Counted from the stretch's first letter, positions 42,861-55,119 are shown. The stretch: DNA of 64,000 nt from Datura wrightii (GCA_035772735.1 JASDFA010000016.1:171621001-171685000), one strand, 5' to 3'. A program made the numbers and translations. The notes: generated from the letters alone by a model not told the origin.

Positions 42861-44574
42861 GACAGCTCCTTGCACCTTTGCACTACTTGGAGTAGTTTGC
42901 ACATCTGAGTCCCCAACCAAAGTTGGGTTTTCAAAATCCACTACACCATCTTCCTTCGTCATGATGGGCTTTTATGACTCCTTAACTATAACTGGCCTCA
43001 GAGGATCAACTGTGGCCTTCTCGCTCCTAGTAGTGACTGCCATGCAATGACTGTCATTTTTCGGATTTTGCATAGTATTGCTGGGAAGTGTGCCTTTCTT
43101 CCTCTGATTCATTGTAACAGACATCTGACTCATCTGCTGCTCAATCTGCCTAATCGCCATGGCATGTGACTCCACCTTTTGATTTAAACCAGAAATATTA
43201 TCCCGGAGCTCCTTAAAGTGGCTATCTATTGTCTCCATCTGCTTGAGTACTTTAAAGAACATGTCCTCAACCCTTGAACCACTGGACTCTGGCTCACAGT
43301 TTCTTGGTGGAACATATAGACCGCCTCTATCATTTTTGAACTCCTCGTGCTTCTTCCAGTCCCCATTATCTCGGTATTGGCCTCAGTTGTAATTATTATC
43401 CGTGTAAAAGTTTCGACCTTGGTTCCCTTGACCTTGACACCAAGAGTCTTTGTTAGACCCCTGGGTGTTGGTCCGGAAACCCGCCCTCTAATCATTCAAA
43501 TAATTAACTTCTTCTTCAGACTCAGATTCACAACCATCATTTCTCGGGGCCTTGCCCTAAGAAACCACAGCATTTACCTTTTCTGCTCCGACTCACATCA
43601 AATGTTTAGCAAGAAACCCCATGGTGGTCTTTATCTCTGCAATATCTTGATCATACTCCTCATCTTTTCTCCTTTGTTCTGCATACATACCAACCGCATA
43701 AGAACCAGCCGGAACCTCCGACTCTCTAGTGTGCCAAGCTCGGTTGGTTTTGGTGATCCTGTCTAGCAGCTCCACAGCCTATGCATACGTGTGACTCATA
43801 AAAGTTCCTCCGGAGATGGTATCAGCTATCGCCTTGGTGTTGGTATTCAGAAACCTATAAAAGATCTCCAACAAATATATCATTCGAAATTTTGTGATTT
43901 GGTACCCTTTTGAGCAGTGCCTTAGAATTTAGCTGCCAGAAGTTATATATTTCATCCTTCAATTGCAACACTTTGGATGGTGGGAAAAACCTTTCAGGAA
44001 GAGCTCTCTTAAGCTCTCCCCAAGTAGTGATGGAATCATTCGGCAACTCAGCCAACCACATCGTTGCCTCACTCCCTAGAGAGAATGGAAATAACCTCAG
44101 TCTGATTGCGTCTTGGCTCACCCTCGGTTGCTTGTATGCCTTACATATTACCACAAAATTTGTCAGGTGAGCGTGGGCATCATCAGATGCATGACCCACA
44201 AATATTTCCTTCATATTACGCAGTTGGATCATCGCACTGGTAATGTCAAACTTTTCCCCAGTAGGCAAAGGAGGAGGGACTATAGCTCCAGTTGCACCGG
44301 CTTCATCTATATCAGCGTCATCCTCTTCATCAAAATACCGGTGTCTCTGGTGTTCTGGACCTCTGTGTCATCTAGCTCGCTCTGTTTCTGCAGCTAGACA
44401 TTGCTCTTCAGCAACTCCGGCTAACTCAAAATCTCTAGCCCTAGCTTGCTCTTCAGCCAACATTCTTCCTATGGCTTGGTCCACGGTTTCCTGCTCTTGG
44501 ATGTTGGCCATTCTTCTCAGGTTTCTTAACATTAGCTCACGATTTCCTTGGCTTCTAGTATCGGGCATGCACAA
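42861..44574 (-). pseudogene. Gag of element G
   Basis: It starts near 44574 with an N-terminal helix (MLRNLRRMANIQEQETVDQA), then a Gag core with AHLTNFVVICKAYKQPRVSQ and DAIRLRLFPFSLGSEATMWL, PNHKISND and, after a single frame change near 43870, EIFYRFLNTNTKAI. A linker with LRDNISGLNQKVESHAMAIR and CMAVTTRS leads to the protease. No zinc knuckle is seen. Only one clear frameshift and a few stops occur. It is the best-preserved gag of this lineage in the window. Confidence 0.85.
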
Positions 44575-44676
44575 ACCTAAGACCTGTTAAGCAACCAAAA
44601 CAACAAAAGAGAAACATAAAAAAATAAATAAGAACCAATAGTAAAGCAAACACAATTAACAAAAGCCTTAGCCGTA

Positions 44677-44695
44677 TTACCCGAAAATGGAGCCA
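44677..44695 (-). other. Primer binding site of element G
   Basis: The minus strand reads TGGCTCCATTTTCGGGTAA, five bases from the LTR. It resembles the PBS of element O and is a diverged tRNA-Asp type. Confidence 0.65.
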
Positions 44696-44700
44696 AAATT

Positions 44701-46300
44701 TGATGTCGCCCAAATTATACCTCACAATTGAGATATAAGTGGTCGATTGTCAAATATAGAACCCAACAAAGGTTGAGCTTGATCCCACAGGGAATATGGT
44801 AAGAACTTAAGCTAATGCGAATAACTGTAACTATTGAGTTACTTATTTCCGAAGGGGGAAAAATATAGAATAATAAAAAAAAGTAAAATTATTGAATACT
44901 GAAATCAAATTCGATTTGAATTCAATTAACGACTTGACTAGGATTGTGTTACCCAAGATTTCATAACCACAAGGCTTATACACTAGTGATCTATTCCAGT
45001 ATTTAATATGCAATATTGGTAAGTTAGGTTCACCTAAATGGTTGGTCCCCTATCTAGATGATTATCACCACGCAACTTGGTCTGTATATGGGTGTACTTT
45101 AGTTGACCCTTACCCTTAATATCGGATTAGCTATCCCGGGACAAGTTCAAGCTACTAAATGAGGGTTGATAGCCTCAAATCTCCATTGTTAATTCCTTTT
45201 CCCATTTTTTACCTCCTTGGTCCGGTAAGTAAGAATAAGGCAAGTCCTAACGTTTGCAACTGTCAAGAATCAATCAAAACGAAGGAAAAAATAATACATG
45301 CATAAAACCTCATTTAAGAATCACTAAGTGTTTTACATATGTGTGTTAATTCATCTTGGTTCCCACAAACCTAGTTATAGGTTTAGCTACTCATGTTGGT
45401 ATGGTCACAATCACAAATTATTGAATAAATCATAATTTGCAACTTACAAATTATCGTAGAAGAAAAACCACGTAGATTGAATAAAACTCCAAAATTAATG
45501 AATAAACTCCAATGTTGCATTTATTTCTTGACTCAAGAACAATTGATCAACACCAAAATCCTATTTGAAAACTAATAAAATCAGCTCTCTCAATTACTCT
45601 ATAACTATAACTAATCGTCTTTCAAAAATAAACCTAAACAGTGTATTTATAGTTCCAAGAAATCCTTTTCGTAATTAAAACTGAAAACCAGGTCGGTAGT
45701 GGAAACGGGCTTGGTGACGATTCATTTGACCTTCTAACAAGTCGTGCCTTGCTTAAAACAGTCATCCTCAGCAACATACCCAGACGTGGCAATGGGTCAC
45801 CTAACAACTCGTCGTGCCTGAGCACAAGTCATTAGGTCCCTCGTGGTCTAATTCCTTCAAAAGTCCAGTGCACCTTACGGTCGATCCCAGTGATCTACCA
45901 ACGAGTCATTCCTTTATGTGATGACTCGTTATGTCTGTCGTCAACTACACTGGTCACTTTGTTAAGATTTTCTTTCTCATCATTCACGATTGACCTCACG
46001 ACTCGTTATCAGGTGTAACGAGTCATTTCATCAACTCTTCATGTACACTGTATCTTCTTCTTCAAACTTCAACTTTTTTCCATGCCTTAAGCAACAAGTC
46101 GTGCCTCCTGCTAATGACTCGTGAAATGCTTGGCAATCACCCTTTCAGTTATTTTTAGCATTAATTCAACCAGTTCACTCCCAAACCTATTTTTCTTCAA
46201 TATTAAGCACAAAACCCATCATACATATACAAACATACCCGGAATGTGCATAATTTCTTGGTTTTAAGTGTCGAAAGTGCCGTAAAATCATGACACATCA
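44701..46300 (-). repeat. 5' LTR of element G
   Basis: It reads TGATGTGTCATGATTTTACG on the minus strand and ends GGGCGACATCA. It carries many ACGACTCGT or ACGAGTCGT forms over 45700-46130 and the shared 'atcccacagggaatatgg' stretch near 44780. Confidence 0.9.
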
Positions 46301-46305
46301 GGTGA

Positions 46306-47064
46306 TAAGGAGGAAAGAAAGAAATAGGGAAAATATGACTAGTTGATCATATCCCAAGGTGTATTGAGCAATGAGCTAAAAAGAAAAAAGGAGAAAAAAA
46401 ATGAAAATTGAGCTCACAAAAATACCTTGCGGTGTGAAAAGTTTCTCGGAAAAGAAGAGAAGAAAAACAAGGGATCCTAAAAGTGAAAAAGGTAATTGAA
46501 AAATGATGCAGTGTACCTGGATGGTAAATGAGTCATTAAATACAATATGTGTATCCTACCGACCCTTTTACCCTTATAATAAGCTTTAAAAATCCCTTGT
46601 ATGATCTCAACTAGAATATCCAAAAGAAAAGGCATTTGAGTAAATAGGAAAGCACATGGAAGTTATGACCTATCTTATGAACTTCTTTGTGAGAGTAGAG
46701 TGCTTTTCTCTTCTCTCTTGATCTTGTGTGTCCTTGAAATGTGTGTTATTATTGCTTTAGAAAATTTACACTTTCCTTGGTTTGATTGTGAGGGCATATG
46801 GATGTGAATGACTGACATGTTTTACTTCTCAAATCTAGGTGTGTGTGCATGTTTCTATGATGTCATTAATGGAGATTGCACGCTTAGTACAAACCTTTTC
46901 AAGAAAACTTATTTTATTGGATGGAGGGGGTGGCTGGATTGAAATTTGTGTATTTGTAGTTGTTTGTCAGAACCACCTTAGTCATTGAATTTTGTGATGT
47001 CAGGACATTAGTTTAGGTGTTAGGTTAGTTTTCTCATTTTAGTTGCTTGAGGACATAAAGATAC
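46306..47064 (+). other. 3' noncoding region of element O, right of element G
   Basis: Purine-rich sequence (46310-46510), then AT-rich sequence without coding signal, leading to the PPT. It is the + strand equivalent of the pyrimidine tracts in elements A and G. Confidence 0.7.
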
Positions 47065-47080
47065 TTTAAGTTGGGGGTAT
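47065..47080 (+). other. Polypurine tract of element O
   Basis: tttaagttgggggtat lies directly before the 3' LTR. Confidence 0.8.
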
Positions 47081-48526
47081 TAATGTGTCAGAATGTTGCG
47101 ATACACCTTTGCTTTATTTCATATAGTTTTGCAAGTCTTTAGGTACTAATTTAAGTCAAAACTAGCCTCATTACGATATGTTTCAGGAACCCAAGTGAAA
47201 TAAATAAAGGAGGAATTAAGGTCACAAATATGTCCAAAAGAGAAAGCAAAGGATGGATCGTCTCTCAAAAGGACGGTCCACACCTTCAAATGTCCATCAG
47301 GTCCTGCTTGATCTAGAAACTACTTCCAAGTGATCAGTAGTTGATGAGGTGAAGGACAAATAGTCTTTTCAGAAGATGGCCCATCAATCAAAGGACAGTT
47401 CACTCGACCTAAAAATATTAGAATCATAGGACGAACTAAAGGAAGGACCATCTTTCCTGAAGATGGTCCATTAATCAATGGACGGACAACAACTTTGCAG
47501 AATCCAATTTTAATAAGTGAAGCAAAGGATGGTCCATCCTTCCAAAGGAAGATCTGTCCCTGCACACTTGGAACCCTCTGATTTTAAATGAATTAGGGGT
47601 TTTTGAGGCTTAGTACAAATTGTATTTTTCTTTCTTTTTTATTATATCTCATCATAGATTGAAGTAGATAGAATAATTCATAGTTCATCATAGATAGATA
47701 ACATAGAGAGTAGATCCATCTTATAATTTGAGGATTGAAATTCATTAATTCAAGTTTTCTTCTCCAATTTGCAATTTTATTGATAAGAATGTTCAATTAC
47801 TTTATTTCTTCTTCTCTTATTGCTAAGGATAGCTAAACCTAGATCTAGGGTTTTAAACCCAATGGGCTGTGAATCCTAATAATCTCACTTGGGTAAAATT
47901 AATTGTGGGCTTAAAAACATTTAATTGATTTGTGGTTTGTAAAGTGTGACTGATGATGAAAGTAATTCAATTCTGCCCAATTACTTTTATTATGCTTGAA
48001 AGAGCCAAAATTTAGGTTGGGTTAGCATCAATCAATAATAACTCAAGGCTCTAACTCTTATTTAATAGATTAACCTAAACATAAGATGAATTTTTCAATT
48101 GGCAAAATGCAATCGAGTAAAAGGGAGTTATCTGCAATTTGATAAAATTGAGGTAGATTGACACCATTGATGCTATTGAAAGATACCCATTGGTTGCCTA
48201 AGTGATTGCTTGCATGTTTATCAATAGTCCATTATCAATTTGCCCATGTTGAGTGACTTAAGGGGATCGATCCAAAATTAGGGTCACTTCTTTAGTACTT
48301 CTCATTATTTGATTACAATCTCAAACAATTTACATTCCTTAGTTATAGCTATATTTCTCCTAATCCTAATTCGAATCGTCTCTAAACTCTCAAATTTAAA
48401 TTAAAAAATATTGGTAGTTTGGTTCTACCAAAGTCTCTGTGGACTCGACCTTGACTCTTAGGTGGCTATTATAATTGCATCGACTGTTTACACTTCCAAA
48501 ATTAGAGTGGATTTGAGTGATGATCA
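47081..48526 (+). repeat. 3' LTR of element O
   Basis: This is the partner of 1460-2844 and ends gatca before ataat (48527-48531). U3 carries a perfect palindrome aaggatggtccatcctt (47525-47541) and a hairpin with 10-bp arms (47445-47454 and 47460-47469). Confidence 0.85.
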
Positions 48527-48531
48527 ATAAT

Positions 48532-48880
48532 GTAATCAACTATTGAATTTGTGAGAATTAATAGAACCTTAGAAGTGAATTTTTAACAGAGTTAGACCCA
48601 AGGTAATTATCTTGCACTTGTCTTGACGATTTCCCTTATTTCTCCCATTAATAATTATTATTGTTTCTCGATTCTCAGTTCTCCTGGGATTAATTTACAC
48701 TTTTAATTGGTTAGTTTTGGTTATAAACACCTCAATCTAAAGAATTAATTTGCCTAAATAGTGTTAATTCAAAAATTATTAAAACATTTTAAAGATATCT
48801 CTCTATATTATTTTTGATGCAACACGAGCTTATTTTATAGTGTGATTTGTGCTCGTCACTCACTAGTCAGTTGAGTTTGA
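48532..48880 (+). repeat. Right continuation of the flanking LTR-like fragment
   Basis: AT-rich sequence with U5-like character, no ORF, probably continuing 652-1454. It seems to end near gctcgtca (48851-48858), but I could not find a target duplication. Confidence 0.35.
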
Positions 48881-49467
48881 AAAAACTACTCCAAGTAACT
48901 TTGATACTGACCCTAAAATTAGAAGATGAAATTGGAATATAATTTTTTTTTAAAAAATAGAAATTGGTACTTTAAGCTGGTATAGAGGCTTAAATAGGTA
49001 GCCTTTGCCCATGGCTTGACCGACGTATCCGGATCAGTGTTATATTTCTTCTTTCATGTATGAATGACTTTGAGAAACTCATCTTGAGTTAGTTTCCTCC
49101 CATTTCTTCTTCCTGCAAATGAAATAAATTGATTAAATCAAAACTTAGGGAAAAATAACAGTAGCCTCTTAATAGTCTGAGTTAGTTTTCTCCCGGTTCT
49201 TCTTCCTGCAAACAAAACAAATTGATTTAATCAAAACTTAAGAAAAACTAACAATTGCCTCTTAATAGTCCATATGTTAACAACTCCCCTAGTGTGTAGA
49301 GATTTTTTTTAATTGTTACATATTCCTCAACTTTTATGATCTTATTTGATGCATTTTTTATGAGAAGTTAGAGATCTTATATGTGGATATTGTTAATTTG
49401 TACCTTTTTAATCTAGGTGAAGACAAACCTAACTTGAGAGAAAAATTGATGAAACCAAGAAGAAATG
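48881..49467. other. Unassigned AT-rich spacer with a tandem repeat
   Basis: Sequence between the two nests. It holds a 93-bp direct duplication (49086-49178 and 49179-49270) and otherwise no recognisable feature. It may be host DNA. Confidence 0.4.
49086..49270. repeat. 93-bp tandem duplication
   Basis: Both units start gagttagttt and end cctcttaatagtc. They differ at roughly ten to fifteen bases. No coding function is visible. Confidence 0.85.
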
Positions 49468-51685
49468 TGTAATGCCCCGGAAACCCTTAGATTAGATCTG
49501 AGAGTTGGAATAGAGAAAAACTAGAAAATCTACACCAGGTCATAAAACGGGTTGTTACTGGACCCGTGGGGTAGACCACGAGTTACGCAGTAACTCATAA
49601 TCAAGTGTGGGCTTGAGTTTGTTTTTGAGGTCATTACGGGCAAGACCATGAGTCGTGATCAGATCCCATGACTCATTGAATCAGCTGTGGCCAGGGTTGG
49701 AGGAGAATCAATGATTTTTAGACAATGAAGACCACAAGAGGTGACCACGAATCGTGGTCACCCCTGACGATTTGTTAGGTCCCTCGTGGGGTCCCCTTGA
49801 GGAAAATGGGCAGTGCACTCAACGACTGGAGGCCACGAGTCGTGGTCCAGGGTAACAACTCATCCAGTCCCTCGTGAGGACTGACAGACTGTTTTTCTCT
49901 ACCAGTTTAGTAAAGGCTTTTCCGTAATTCCTATAATCCTAAGGCCAACATTACGTCATTTTAAACTATGAATAGTGGGTTTAAGAGGGGAAAATCTATT
50001 CTAAGTCATTCCTATTCATGCATGCAAGAGCAAGAGTCTAGAGAGGTGATCAAGGCTAATCCTTCAAGTTTCTTCTTCAAATCTTCCTTGGGCAATCAGA
50101 GAAGTGGTAGAATCAAACCCTTTCAGGTATGTAGGGTTATGAATGGGTGATTTTTATTCACACCATGCCCAATTACCCTCTAATTCATGAAAATCTACGA
50201 GTTGATTCTATTGGGTTTTAACCCAATGCATGAAATCTCTAAGTAAATATCATGGGTATGATCTTAGTATGTTTGAATTGATGAATTTTGATTTATGGTC
50301 AAGTTTTATTGTGTTTTCAATTCCTAATCATGTTTACTAGTTTTTCAAATTATGATGCCCAGTCATGAAGGATTTATGAGAAGTTGAGATTTACGTTGTA
50401 TGCTTAATTATGGTGAATTATTGGTGAGAAAAACATGTTTTCAGGCTACCCATGTTTGTGATCATGTTTTCAAGTAAATCAATTTATTTTCAAGCATGTT
50501 AAGTATTGGGCAAGCCTATATGTTCAAGTATGTTTTATGATTAATGTTGATTAGCTTACCATATAGTTTTGGAGTCTAAACTCCCACTTATGTTCAGCTT
50601 GTGGTATGATTTGAGACAAGGCTCCTCATGTATGATTTCAAATTTATTATGTATATGATTATTCAGCTTCATCTCTCGATGGTCAACTTCGTTGAAAAAG
50701 GATGGAAAGCATATGCATGTTTTGGAGTAGTGTCTAGCACCGAGTAGGCTATGGGTCAGTCAACCCTAAGCCTTAGAACTACGAGCCAACGTAGGTATGT
50801 TCAGATTATTTGGGACCTCCTTTGTGAGCTTTCCCTTGCCCCAAGGGGCCTTTAGCTTGATATCGATATCATGGTAGCGTCTTTAGCCTGGAAGGCTTTA
50901 GACAGCTCTGCCCACTTGAGTGTAATAGTCGGGACCACGTAAGCTCTATCATGGTAATGTCGGTTAAATGATGAATCTCCCATTATTCCTCATGTTTTCA
51001 GTTATGCATGTTTGTCATTCATGATATATGTTTAAAGTAGGTTTGAACTAATGTTCAATCTTTACTTATGATATTCAGTTTTTAGCTTTGGGTCATTCGA
51101 TTCAACTATGATATTCATTCATGATCTGATTATGATTTTAGAAATTAGCAAGCGAGCCTTACTCTCAGAATCTTATTTTGATTATGATTTACATTATGCT
51201 CATTTAATGATTATATTTGTTTAAGCGGTTTTACTTACCTTGCATACTCGGTATATTTCACGTACTGACCACATACTCTATGCAGTATCGTTTCATGATA
51301 CAGACTCCAATCTCCAGACTCAGTCCCGCCACTTGCCAGCTTCAGAGTTAGCATCAGTCCTTTTTAGTGACTCCTCATCTGTCGAGGGCCCCTCTTTATT
51401 TCAATTATGATTGAGTAGTTTTATTTTTCAACTTTGGCGGGTTAGTTGGGGTCTTGTCCTATCAACTCATCAGACTTAGAGGCTTTTCAGAAAAAAGAAT
51501 GTAATTTGTTTCAGATTCGTGTGTATTTCTTATGTTATGCTTATTTCAGACTTCCGCTAAGTCTATCATATTGATCTATCATTTTCATGATTGAGTTAGA
51601 TGTATGTTCATTCCATGGGTCGACTTGGAGTCCCTTAGGGTTCCTTGTCCCATGTATCAATCCGAGCCTATTTCGGGTAGTGACA
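49468..51685 (+). repeat. 5' LTR of T2
   Basis: It begins tgtaatgccccggaaac and ends ttcgggtagtgaca. It holds a perfect inverted repeat with 10-bp arms (gtgaccacga / tcgtggtcac) around a central A at 49741-49761, and ccacgagtcgtgg at 49833-49845. Confidence 0.88.
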
Positions 51686-51689
51686 AACT

Positions 51690-51701
51690 TGGTATCAGAG
51701 C
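51690..51701 (+). other. Primer binding site of T2 (tRNA-iMet)
   Basis: tggtatcagagc lies four bases after the LTR. Confidence 0.9.
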
Positions 51702-51895
51702 AATAGGTTTTGAAGTGTACTAGGGTGTCGGAAAGCAGCGTTGAGTAGAGTCTTTTTCATGTGTGTGAAGTGTGCCACACTTATGAAGAAGAGGCTATGA
51801 GATGTTTAGGTAATGTTCCCTTCTTTCATGATATATGTCGTGCGATGAGATGTCTCCCTATCCTTCTAACTCATGCTATTCGCGATTGCAGAATC

Positions 51896-53090
51896 AAGGC
51901 TCCCCACAATATTAATGGTAGGAGAAATGGAAATGAAAACGGCCACGAGGATGGCAACGGAGACGGGCACCAACAAACCCCACCAGTCCAGGAGCACCAG
52001 GCACCGGAGCCAGTTGGCCGTGCTGAATTCCAGGCAGCCATTTAGATGCTAGCGTAGGCATTGACCACTCAGGCCAACCTTAAGGCAGTGGCGCATGTTA
52101 CACAAAACGGAAATGCGGCGGTAGCTCGAGTCAGAGATTTCCTAAGAATAAACCCGCCAGAGTTTCTTGGTTCCAAGGTGGATGAGGATCCATATGAGTT
52201 TATTGACGAGATTGTAAAGATCACCCAGGTCATGGGGGAGAATGGAGTTGAGTGTGCTAATTTGGCCTCATATCAGCTGAAAGGGGTCGCACACATTTGG
52301 TTTCGATAATGAAAAGATAGTAGGGAAGTAGGAGCAGGCCCTGTTGGTTGGGAGGAGTTTCAAGTTGCTTTTCTAGATCGATTTTTCCCTCGTGAGATGA
52401 GGGAGTTCAAAGCAACTGAGTTCATGAGTCTTAAGCAAGAGAAGAGGATGGTGCAGGAGTATGCCCTTGAGTTCACTCATATGTCAAAGTACGCCCTTGA
52501 GTTAGTGGTTGATTAGAGGGCACGAGTGAGCAGATTTGTTCATGGGGTGGCAGACTATTTAGACAAGGATTGCAGGACCGCTATGCTGCATCAGGATATG
52601 GATTTCCCTCAGATAGTCTTGTACGCCCAGCAGATGGAGGCGGCACATATGAGAGAGATAGAGGCCAAGAGGGACAAGACTAATAGTTATAGATTCTCTC
52701 AGTCGAGGTTAGATGGCGGGCACTGACAGCAGACCCACCAGAGATCTTCAGCCCCCAACATCCTCAGTGTTAAGTGTGCCATCCAGACCTAGACATAACA
52801 AGAAAGAACGAGCATCAGGCTCTGAGGGTCAGAGCAACAGGCACACAGATTCCAGTATCCCAGCTTGCCGCAGGCATGGTCGGAGGCACACGAGTCAGTT
52901 CGTGGTGGGTACAAGTGCTTGCTTTGGGTGTTGGAAGCCCGGTCATATTCTCAAAGATTGCCCAGCAACTAGACAGGTCCATGATGGGGGTCGAGGCCCA
53001 GCTTCTAGTTCAGCCGCTCCACCTGTATGCTGAGCCCAACAGGGGGCATCTGCTAGCACAGGTGGCGCTCAGCACCAAAGCAGATTCTAT
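51896..53090 (+). pseudogene. Gag of T2
   Basis: The start codon position of T1 (ATGCCTCC) reads AAGGCTCC at 51896, so the start is lost. TAG at 52043-52045 matches the TAG of T1. The blocks ARVRDFLRINPPEFLGSKVD and CANLASYQLKGVAHIWF are clear. The zinc knuckle CFGCWKPGHILKDC at 52920-52961 is intact (CX2CX4HX4C). Several later stops and shifts are present. Confidence 0.85.
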
Positions 53091-53129
53091 GCCTTAGCAT
53101 CTCGCTAGGAGCTGGAGGTCTCCCAGGAT

Positions 53130-54530
53130 GTATTCACTGGTATGTTGCGAGCTTTCCATCTTGATGTATATGCTTTGTTAGATCCAGGGGCTACTTTTTC
53201 TTTTGTAACACCTTATGTGGCTAGTAGTTTCGAAGTCAGTCCCGAGGTTTTATTAGAACCCTTCTAGTCTCTACTCCAGTGGGTGATTCAGTTGTATCTA
53301 GGCGGGTGTATAGAAGTTGCCCAGTCTTAGTCCTTCAAAAAGTCACCTCAAAAGATCTAGTAGAGTTATCCATGACCGATTTTGATGTTATCATCGGCAT
53401 GGATTGGCTATTTGCATGCTATGCCTCAGTAAATTGTAGAACCCGGGTAGTAGAGTTCAGATTTCCAGGTGAGACAGTCTTAGAATGGAAGGGTAGTTCA
53501 GTTGTGCCTGTAGGTCATTTCATTTCCTACCTTAAAGGCAAAGAGATAATCTCCAAAGGCTGCGTGTACCATCTAGTTAGGGTTAAGGATGCTACATCTA
53601 AGACCCCGACTATCCAGTCAGTTCCAAAAGTGTTCCCAGATGATCTACGGGGTATTCCTCCCGAGAGGGAAATTAATTTTGGTATTGACCTTCTACCCGA
53701 CACGCAACCTATATCCATTCCTCCTTACAGAATGGCTCCAGCTGAGCTAAAAGAGTTGAAGGAGTAGTTGAAGGACCTGCTAGACAAGGGTTTCATCAGA
53801 CCTAGCAAGTCTCTATGGGGTGCACCAATTCTATTTGTCCAAAAGAAGGATGGTTCCCTTCGGATGTGCATTTACTATTGGCAATTGAACAAAGTCACCA
53901 TCAAGAACAGGTATCCTCTACCCAGGAATGATGATCTGTTTGACTAGCTTCAAGGTGCCAAGTGCTTTTCAAAAATAAATCTTAGGTCCGGATACTATCA
54001 GCTTAGGGTACGGGAGAGTGACATTTTGAAAATAGCCTTTAGAACTCGGTATGGTCAATATGTGTTTGTAGTTATGTATTTTGGACTCATGAATGCTCCT
54101 GCATCTTTTATGGACTTGATGAATAGGGTGTTCAAGACATATTTAGATATTTTCGTGATTGTGTTCATAGATGATATTCTTATATACTCTTGGAGTGAGG
54201 AGGAGCATGCCGCTCATTTGAGGGTGGTGTTGCAGACTTTGAAGGATCGTCAATTGTATGCAAAATTCATCAAGTGTGAGTTTTGGTTGAGTTATGTGGC
54301 ATTCTTGGGTCATGTGGTGTCTAGTGAGGGTGTGCAGGTAGACTCACAAAATATAGAGGCGGTGAAGAATTGGCCCAGATCGGTGAATCCTTCAGATATC
54401 AGAAGTTTCTTAGGCTTTGCTGGCTACTATCGAAGATTTGTTGAGGGCTTTTCATCTATTGAAGCGCCATTGACCAAATTGACTCAAAAGAAAGTGAAAT
54501 TCCAATGGTCATAGGCCTGTGAGAGAAGTT
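53130..54530 (+). pseudogene. Protease and reverse transcriptase of T2
   Basis: The protease block LLDPGATFSFVTPYVASSF keeps the catalytic Asp. A frameshift follows near 53265, then VIIGMDWLFACYASVNCRTR. RT blocks are PEREINFGIDLLPDTQPISI, GFIRPSKS and NAPASFMDLMNRVF, with FIDD at 54164-54175 and FAGYYRRFVEGFSS. Stops include TAG at 53945-53947, at the same codon as in T1. Part of the linker before PKVFPDDLRG has been shortened compared with T1. Confidence 0.87.
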
Positions 54531-55090
54531 TTCAGGAGTTGAAGACTCGACTTACCTCAGCACCGATGTTAACCTTGCTAGAGGGTACCAATGGGTTTGT
54601 GGTGTATTGCGATGCTTCGAGAATCGGACTTCGTTTTGTATTGATGCAGCACGGCAACGTTATAGCCTATACTTCTAGACAGCTGAAAGATCATCAGAAG
54701 AATTACCTGACCCATGATCTTGAATTGGTGGCGATGGTTTTCGCCTTAAAGATATGGAGACATTATTTGTACAGGGTCCATGTGGATGTGTTTATGGACC
54801 ATAAGAGTCTACAATATGTATTCACCCATAAGGACCTAGATCTACGGCAGAGGAGGTGGTTGGAGCTACTTAAGGATTATGACATGAATGTCCTTTATCA
54901 TCCGGGCAAAGCTAATGTAGTAGCAGACACACTTAGTGGACTCTCCATAGAAAGTGTGTCCCATGTAGATGAGGGAAAGAAGGAGCTGGTGAGGGACGTG
55001 CATCGATTTGCAAGGTTAGGAGTTCGTTTGGTTGATTCAACCGATGGCGGTGTTATAGTTCAAAATGGATCAGAATCATCCTTGGTGACT
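54531..55090 (+). pseudogene. RNase H of T2
   Basis: It is nearly uninterrupted over about 190 codons: VVYCDASRIGLRFVLMQHG, DLELVAMVFALKIWRHYLY, FMDHKSLQYVFTHKDLDLRQ and RRWLELLKDYDMNVLYHPGK. The usual 'ADALSR' reads ADTLSG. A frame change comes near 55095. Of the three Tekay copies this RNase H is the best preserved. Confidence 0.87.
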
Positions 55091-55119
55091 AATATAAAAA
55101 CTAGAACAAGATGAGGACC

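Larger units (their letters stand above)
35872..46300 (-). mobile_element. Element G: gag-PR-ORF2 element without pol
   Basis: It is flanked by perfect ggtga repeats (35867-35871, 46301-46305). The 5' LTR is 44701-46300 (minus) and the 3' LTR is truncated (35872-37075). The minus-strand order is PBS, gag, protease, two hairpin motifs, a leader, ORF2, a G-rich tract and a 3' noncoding region. No RT, RNase H or integrase is present. The LTR and the 3' noncoding region are related to those of element A, so A-type enzymes could have moved it. First-230-base LTR divergence is about 8% by hand count. Confidence 0.9.
1460..48526 (+). mobile_element. Element O: outer Athila-like LTR element with gag, PR, ORF2
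   Basis: Related LTRs lie at 1460-2844 and 47081-48526, flanked by identical 5-bp direct repeats ataat (1455-1459 and 48527-48531). The first bases of the LTR are ambiguous: canonical TG is 3 bases inside, at 1463. The PBS is at 2851 and the PPT at 47065. The internal order on the + strand is gag (2964-3177, 27097-27962, 30105-30715), protease remnant (30716-31440), a hairpin motif pair, a palindrome-rich leader, ORF2 (32853-34770) and a G-rich tract. No RT, RNase H or integrase is visible. Its 47 kb span is mostly insertions: element A, a solo LTR and element G. All ORFs carry stops, so it is dead. Confidence 0.85.
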
